This document shows positions 1 through 3,785 of a stretch of 6,510 nucleotides of DNA, piece after piece. Every line of letters begins with the position of its first letter. The stretch's first letter is position 1. Below the pieces are notes generated by a model, which made no database searches, was not told where the DNA came from, and saw nothing but the letters and a program-made list of their open reading frames with translations. The DNA is from CAZQYC01 sp964597495 (lineage in GTDB: Bacteria > Pseudomonadota > Gammaproteobacteria > Steroidobacterales > Steroidobacteraceae), in the NCBI GenBank assembly GCA_964597495.1, contig CAZQYC010000156.1, forward strand, positions 1 to 6,510, written 5' to 3'. Both the position numbers and the translations under genes were made by a program.

Positions 1-45
1 GCATTGCTCTTGGCATTCGCCGACGGCGTCGCTAAGCTCGCGCCG

Positions 46-1764
46 ATGTCTGCTCCCCATAGTCACTCGACCGACAACAACGTAACCAACGCGGCGCCTC
101 GCGCGTGGCAGATCGGCATCGTCAGCGGCGTCACGCTTACGCTGGCATTGACGCTCTTATACGGCATCTGGAAGATGGGCCGGCCCGTCGCATTGCCCAA
201 CGTCACGCATGAGAAACTGGAATGCGCTTCTTACACTCCGAGCCATAACGGGCGAATGCTTGACTCCGGCAAGCGGCACGACATCATCGTCAGCGACCTA
301 AAATTATTGGCTGGACAGTTCCATTGCGTCCGAACGTACTCGGTCTCCGAGGGTCTCGACGAAGTCCCGCACATCGCGCGCGAGCTGGGATTGAAAGTGC
401 TGCTTGGGCTTTGGATCAGCGCCGATATGCCAAGCAACGATCGCGAAATCGAACAGGGAATCAAACTGGCGAACGAATACGCCGACGTTGTTTCCGCTGT
501 CATCGTCGGCAATGAAGTGCTGTTGCGCCGTGAACTCACGGCCGCGCAGTTACGCGCTTTGATCGAGCGCGTGCGCGGAGCGACCCAAGTGCCGGTCACC
601 TACGCGGACGTGTGGGAGTTTTGGTTGCGGAATTCGGATCTGGCAACGGTCGCCCACTTCGTAACGATTCACATCCTGCCGTACTGGGAAGACCATCCGA
701 TCGATATCGATCGCGCGCTCGATCACGTGCAAAGTATTTACCGAAAAGTGCAAACCGCTTTTCCGGGAAAGCAGGTAGTGATCGGCGAAACTGGCTGGCC
801 CAGCGCCGGTCGACCGCGACTGAATGCGGTGCCTAGCGTGATCAACGAAGCGCGCTTCGTTCGCGAATTCGTCGCCTTCGCCGAACGGGAGAAAATTCCC
901 TACAACTTGATCGAAGCATTCGATCAGCCGTGGAAGCGCAATCAGGAAGGCACCGTCGGCGGTTACTGGGGCCTCTTCGATTCACAAGGCGCAGCGAAAT
1001 TTGCCTGGACAGGCCCCATTATCGCGTACCCGGAATGGCGACAATTCGCATCGGTTTCGATAATCGGAGCGCTCTTGTTCGCAGTGCTTGCCTGGCTGTT
1101 ACGTCCGCGCCCATCCTTGCAAGGGTTCGCATTGATGGCGATGACCGGCCACGCCGCCGGCAGCCTGGCGGTCATGCAATGGAGTTACCTATCCGCCGGC
1201 AATAGGTCGGCACTTGAATGGACCGCCACGGGACTCTGGTCGTTCGTAGGTTGGGTCTGCATTTCTGCCGTAACCATGGTCCTCGTTCGCTGGCTTGACG
1301 GACATACTCCACCGCAACCGACAGGCATCGCGGAGCTTTTGTGCGGACTAGGACATGGCTCCGCCAAAGCCAGCCCGCTCTCTCGCCTTCTCGGCATCGC
1401 TCGTGTTCTATTCCTGGCCGGCGTCGCGTACGTCTGCCTGGGATTATCGTACGATGGACGAGGACGCGACTTTCCCATCGCGCTGGCGCTCTACCCCATC
1501 GTCGCGTTTGCCTTATTGGAGCTCATCGCTCCCGCTGTCCGAAAACAGGAGATCGATCGCGAAGAATCGTGGCTGGCGTTCATCTTGATCGCCACGGCAG
1601 CATGGATTGCCTATAAAGAAACATTCCTGAATACACGCGCCATGGCATGGTGCGGACTATGCGCGCTGTTCGCCGCCACGATCGCTTTCGGGCAATGGCG
1701 ATCGCTGTATCCAAACCAACGTTCCAAGCAAAATGCCGACGCCGCTCAGCTCGAACGTGTATAG
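46..1764 (+). CDS. Membrane-anchored GH17 beta-glucan hydrolase/transglucosylase, NdvC-like
   Basis: This is an inner-membrane protein with a periplasmic glycoside hydrolase family 17 (GH17) domain. GH17 enzymes cleave or rearrange beta-1,3-glucans; bacterial membrane-bound members such as Bradyrhizobium NdvC take part in periplasmic beta-1,3/1,6-glucan synthesis. Residues here count from a TTG at position 4. A hydrophobic anchor lies at about 36-56 and the GH17 domain at about 68-345. The acid/base glutamate is E171 in IVGNEV and the nucleophile is E262 in VVIGETGWPSAG. About seven further membrane helices follow (near 347-367, 373-396, 405-431, 462-482, 489-512, 522-538 and 545-563), then a basic tail. 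This topology puts the GH17 domain in the periplasm and the tail in the cytoplasm. The ATG at 46 (residue 15) is preferred because it leaves a short polar leader before the anchor, but no clear Shine-Dalgarno is visible and the frame stays open to the left edge. The GH17 assignment is firm; glucan-synthesis role, linkage and substrate are inferred. Confidence 0.5.
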   Translation: MSAPHSHSTDNNVTNAAPRAWQIGIVSGVTLTLALTLLYGIWKMGRPVALPNVTHEKLECASYTPSHNGRMLDSGKRHDIIVSDLKLLAGQFHCVRTYSVSEGLDEVPHIARELGLKVLLGLWISADMPSNDREIEQGIKLANEYADVVSAVIVGNEVLLRRELTAAQLRALIERVRGATQVPVTYADVWEFWLRNSDLATVAHFVTIHILPYWEDHPIDIDRALDHVQSIYRKVQTAFPGKQVVIGETGWPSAGRPRLNAVPSVINEARFVREFVAFAEREKIPYNLIEAFDQPWKRNQEGTVGGYWGLFDSQGAAKFAWTGPIIAYPEWRQFASVSIIGALLFAVLAWLLRPRPSLQGFALMAMTGHAAGSLAVMQWSYLSAGNRSALEWTATGLWSFVGWVCISAVTMVLVRWLDGHTPPQPTGIAELLCGLGHGSAKASPLSRLLGIARVLFLAGVAYVCLGLSYDGRGRDFPIALALYPIVAFALLELIAPAVRKQEIDREESWLAFILIATAAWIAYKETFLNTRAMAWCGLCALFAATIAFGQWRSLYPNQRSKQNADAAQLERV

Positions 1765-2082
1765 CACCGCGCCCGCAATCCCGGCGACGGTCGCTAAAGC
1801 CGCAAGCCAGCGCCATCGCGATACGGTCGCTAAAACGCCGGCGAGTATTCCGACCCAGCCGAACACATTATTCAAAAAGCCAAACACGGCGAACTCGCGA
1901 ACGGCACAGCGCCAACTGGTATCGCCCGAGGCGCATGCCTGAGCAATCACCTCGGGTTCCACTAGCCGCCACCGCACGATCAACGCCAAAGCCGTGGCGC
2001 CGGCAACGATCAGCAACAGAGATAGGAAAGCCTGCAAGCCGCGCTTCGACGCGAAGATTGGCCAAGTCGTCGTCCGCGTCAT
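1657..2082 (-). CDS. Small integral membrane protein of unknown function
   Basis: This 141-residue protein is not a family I recognise. It has a hydrophobic segment at about 19-38, a polar loop, and hydrophobic stretches at about 64-87 and 92-125, giving three or four membrane helices. The loop after the first helix carries C50 and C59 (CASGDTSWRC). They could form a disulfide if the loop faces the periplasm; this is inference. The start ATG (2080-2082) overlaps the stop of the preceding minus-strand gene as ATGA, which suggests translational coupling; there is no strong ribosome binding site of its own. The last 35 codons plus stop overlap the 3' end of the convergent GH17 gene by 108 bp. 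Coherent helices and the coupled start argue that it is real. The large antisense overlap leaves some doubt about where its C-terminus truly ends. Confidence 0.5.
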   Translation of the reverse strand: MTRTTTWPIFASKRGLQAFLSLLLIVAGATALALIVRWRLVEPEVIAQACASGDTSWRCAVREFAVFGFLNNVFGWVGILAGVLATVSRWRWLAALATVAGIAGAVLYTFELSGVGILLGTLVWIQRSPLPESDRGGEQRA

Positions 2083-2729
2083 CGTCTATAGACCATCCGA
2101 AAAGAAGATTTACCCATCCCGGGTATCTTGATGTCCAACCGCTCTTCCAACGTTTCGCCCCGCACTTTGAACAGCTCCACGACGTGCACTTTATTGTCGC
2201 CGGTGCCCGCCGACGTGATGCGCAGCGCCCCATCTTCCCACGAGGACGATACGGAAAAACCGCCTGCCGGCAGAAACAACGTGCTTTCTTCACCAGGGGT
2301 CAGTAAGCGCGTGCCCTCGCCTTTGTCGGTTGCAATACGAATCGAACGGTCGCTGTGTTGAATTTCAAGATGACTGGCCGGCACCAGCATGGCGATCAAC
2401 GAACGGTTGTCTTTCTCCCGCTCGCTCCGCATCCATTGAATGTGCGAAATGCCATCGTCACTGCCTTGGGGTCCACCGTCAGGATGCGGCGGCGCGTCCT
2501 CGAATCGCTCGGCATTTCGCCGCCATCGCTTTTCACCGCGATCGAAAAGCGGCGCTAGACGAGCGCGAACATCGTCGCTGGCGGAGGCATCAAGCCGCCA
2601 CTGCCCGTCGAAAATAGCCGCCGCATTCGCATCGGGCACACCATGCGACGATAGGCCGGCGCAATTGCTGGCACAAACTGCAACGACGATCAGGAAACAA
2701 TAAATCGGCGCTCTTCTCATTCTTCTCAT
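2079..2729 (-). CDS. Exported beta-rich protein of unknown function, possible lipoprotein
   Basis: This 216-residue protein is not confidently assignable to a family. A basic n-region (MRRMRRAPIY) and a hydrophobic stretch at 11-20 form a signal peptide. Cleavage is ambiguous: a signal peptidase I site after A20 is possible, and C23 lies in a poor lipobox (Ala-Ser-Asn-Cys, with Asn at -1). After this comes a motif FDGQWRLDASASDD (40-53), a charged region rich in Asp, Pro and Gly (about 63-95), then alternating hydrophobic/polar stretches from about 108 to the end that look like beta strands, finishing MVYRR. The layout resembles secreted proteobacterial proteins of unknown function with a Trp-Arg-Leu-Asp strand near the N-terminus; this is from memory. 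The start at 2729 has AGAG seven bases upstream, whereas the ATG at 2720 would be too close to its purine run. Its stop overlaps the start of the downstream membrane protein gene. Likely location is the periplasm or an envelope membrane. Confidence 0.5.
   Translation of the reverse strand: MRRMRRAPIYCFLIVVAVCASNCAGLSSHGVPDANAAAIFDGQWRLDASASDDVRARLAPLFDRGEKRWRRNAERFEDAPPHPDGGPQGSDDGISHIQWMRSEREKDNRSLIAMLVPASHLEIQHSDRSIRIATDKGEGTRLLTPGEESTLFLPAGGFSVSSSWEDGALRITSAGTGDNKVHVVELFKVRGETLEERLDIKIPGMGKSSFRMVYRR
2712..2729 (-). repeat. Perfect 9-bp tandem duplication at the start codon
   Basis: TCTTCTCAT (plus strand) occurs twice back to back, at 2712-2720 and 2721-2729. On the minus strand it encodes Met-Arg-Arg twice and so supplies two in-frame ATG codons to the exported-protein gene. 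It adds two arginines to the positively charged n-region of the signal peptide. Confidence 0.5.
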
Positions 2730-2757
2730 TGTTGATCTCTACCCGCCCTTCACGTTA

Positions 2758-2790
2758 CAGCTTGTTGAAAAACACTTTATCGACAAGCTG
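2758..2790. promoter_or_regulatory. 11-bp-arm inverted repeat upstream of exported-protein gene
   Basis: The left arm CAGCTTGTTGA (2758-2768) pairs with the right arm TCGACAAGCTG (2780-2790), with one wobble position and an 11-base AT-rich loop. The outer 8 bp are perfect. It sits about 30-60 bases before the exported-protein start codon. It could be an operator for a dimeric regulator or a stem-loop in the 5' leader. No T-run follows on either strand, so a terminator is unlikely. Function is inferred from position and symmetry only. Confidence 0.5.
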
Positions 2791-2791
2791 A

Positions 2792-2811
2792 GCTGGCCAT
2801 GGACTGCCAGC
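2792..2811. repeat. Short hairpin next to the larger inverted repeat
   Basis: GCTGGC (2792-2797) and GCCAGC (2806-2811) form a perfect 6-bp stem with an 8-base loop, one base after the larger inverted repeat. Side-by-side symmetric elements are compatible with a structured leader or tandem operator sites, but a 6-bp stem is short enough to arise by chance in GC-rich DNA. Confidence 0.5.
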
Positions 2812-2952
2812 CGTGGAAAGCCTTTTCCAATAAGTTAAAGCATAGTCGAAAACCGATTGGACCACGGAGCCGCTAAAGACGTTCGCCGTTCGGCCGATTC
2901 TCCGTCAGCTAGGTTTAGCCGTCAGGTTTCAACCGTTCAATAGCCTGTCAGG

Positions 2953-2972
2953 GGCGTGTCAGAGGGCACGCC
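2953..2972. repeat. Short inverted repeat upstream of the outer-membrane protein gene
   Basis: GGCGTG (2953-2958) and CACGCC (2967-2972) form a perfect 6-bp stem with an 8-base loop, about 120-135 bases before the start codon at 3090. One GTCAG word overlaps its left side. A regulator site is possible; the evidence is symmetry only. Confidence 0.5.
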
Positions 2973-3077
2973 AGATAGCCATGATCGCAGACCCGAGTCG
3001 TCGAATGCCTCACCGCCTCGGTTGCTAGACTCCCGCGGCCCCATGCTTTCGGCCTTGTTTTTAATAACTCAAACCAT

Positions 3078-3081
3078 GGAG
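3078..3081 (+). promoter_or_regulatory. Shine-Dalgarno for the outer-membrane protein gene
   Basis: GGAG lies eight bases before the ATG at 3090, good ribosome-binding spacing. It fixes the start directly ahead of a clean signal peptide. An out-of-frame ATG at 3076-3078 touches the site and is not expected to be used. Confidence 0.5.
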
Positions 3082-3089
3082 AAACGCTC

Positions 3090-3773
3090 ATGCAATTATC
3101 GCGATTGGCGCTACCCCTTGCCCTTATAGCAACGCTCGGCTTCACCAGTACCTCTGCGCGCGCCGAAACGGGCATTGGCCTCCGGGCTGGCACGATGGGT
3201 CTGGGCGTGGACTTCGATATTAGCCTTCTTGAGAAACTCAACTTCCGTCTGGGCTACAACGGATTGAACGTCAACAAGGACGTAAGCGATACGGACGTCA
3301 ACTACGACGGTGAGATCAAGATCAGCAGTTTCTCCGGATTGCTCGACTGGCACGTAGCTGGGGGCGGATTTCGACTCACTGGCGGCCTCGTCGGCTCCGG
3401 CCCAAAAATCAATGTAGTCGGTGCGCCGTCCGGAGGCACTTATGACCTCGGCAACAACACCTATACGGCCTCTCAAATCGGTTCGCTGCGGGGCGAGATC
3501 AAACTCGGCAACTCGGCGGCGCCTTATTTAGGAGTAGGTTGGGGTAACGCCGTAAGCACCAAGCACCGCGTCTCTTTTCTATTCGATCTCGGCTTGATTT
3601 ACGGCGGCGAGCCCGATGTCGCATTAACCGCAATTTGCGGCGCCGGCGTGCCCGCTCCGACCTGCGCGCAATTACAAGTCGACGTGCAGCGCGAAATTCA
3701 AGAATTGAAAGACGACGTGAGCACGATAAGGTGGTATCCGGTCATCAGCTTTGGGATCGGAGTCCGCTTTTAA
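3090..3773 (+). CDS. Outer-membrane beta-barrel protein
   Basis: This 227-residue exported protein probably forms a small outer-membrane barrel. A signal peptide spans residues 1-25 (basic start, hydrophobic LALPLALIATLGF, cleavage TSARA before ETGIG). The mature part is made of alternating-residue beta strands with Gly/Asn/Asp-rich turns. It ends in an aromatic strand, WYPVISFGIGVRF, whose terminal Phe is the classic signal recognised by the BAM assembly machinery. A region at about 179-213 departs from the barrel pattern: C183 and C192 could form a small disulfide loop, and a charged, probably helical stretch (VDVQREIQELKDDV) precedes the last strand. Similar proteins with a charged helix before a YPV...G..YRF-type ending occur in gammaproteobacteria, as I recall; I cannot name a family or substrate. 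It has its own ribosome binding site and upstream intergenic region, so it is probably monocistronic. The stop is only 12 bp from the convergent ppc stop. Confidence 0.5.
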   Translation: MQLSRLALPLALIATLGFTSTSARAETGIGLRAGTMGLGVDFDISLLEKLNFRLGYNGLNVNKDVSDTDVNYDGEIKISSFSGLLDWHVAGGGFRLTGGLVGSGPKINVVGAPSGGTYDLGNNTYTASQIGSLRGEIKLGNSAAPYLGVGWGNAVSTKHRVSFLFDLGLIYGGEPDVALTAICGAGVPAPTCAQLQVDVQREIQELKDDVSTIRWYPVISFGIGVRF

Positions 3774-3785
3774 CAAGCTCAGTCC

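Larger units (their letters stand above)
2730..3089. other. Divergent intergenic region, no gene seen
   Basis: This 360-bp gap lies between the start of the minus-strand exported-protein gene and the start of the plus-strand outer-membrane protein gene, so it should hold both promoters. No credible coding sequence or RNA gene is visible. It contains inverted repeats at 2758-2790, 2792-2811 and 2953-2972, a weak TCCAAT/ATTGGA pair (2826-2831 with 2856-2861), and four GTCAG words between 2904 and 2962. I did not find a convincing -35/-10 pair in either direction by eye. TAGACT at 3026-3031 and TTAATA at 3061-3066 are only -10-like and lack good partners. Confidence 0.5.

Noticed and set aside
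698..713. Perfect 16-bp palindrome CGATCGATATCGATCG
   Set aside because: It lies inside the GH17 coding sequence and is explained by Ile-Asp-Ile-Asp-Arg codons in a genome where GATC/CGATCG words are frequent.
1868..2293. 141-codon minus-strand frame overlapping the exported-protein gene and the small membrane protein gene
   Set aside because: It is Cys/Arg/Trp-rich and out of frame with the two genes, which have better starts and composition.
1647..2306. 219-codon plus-strand frame after the GH17 gene
   Set aside because: It is very Arg/Ser/Pro-rich with no hydrophobic core, and lies opposite two minus-strand frames with coherent membrane and signal-peptide features.
2758..2790. Inverted repeat as a rho-independent terminator
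   Set aside because: No run of T follows the stem on either strand, and it lies upstream of both divergent genes where no transcript needs to end.
2948..3241. 97-codon minus-strand frame across the outer-membrane protein start
   Set aside because: It is basic and low in coherent structure, and overlaps the well-supported signal peptide and ribosome binding site of the plus-strand gene.
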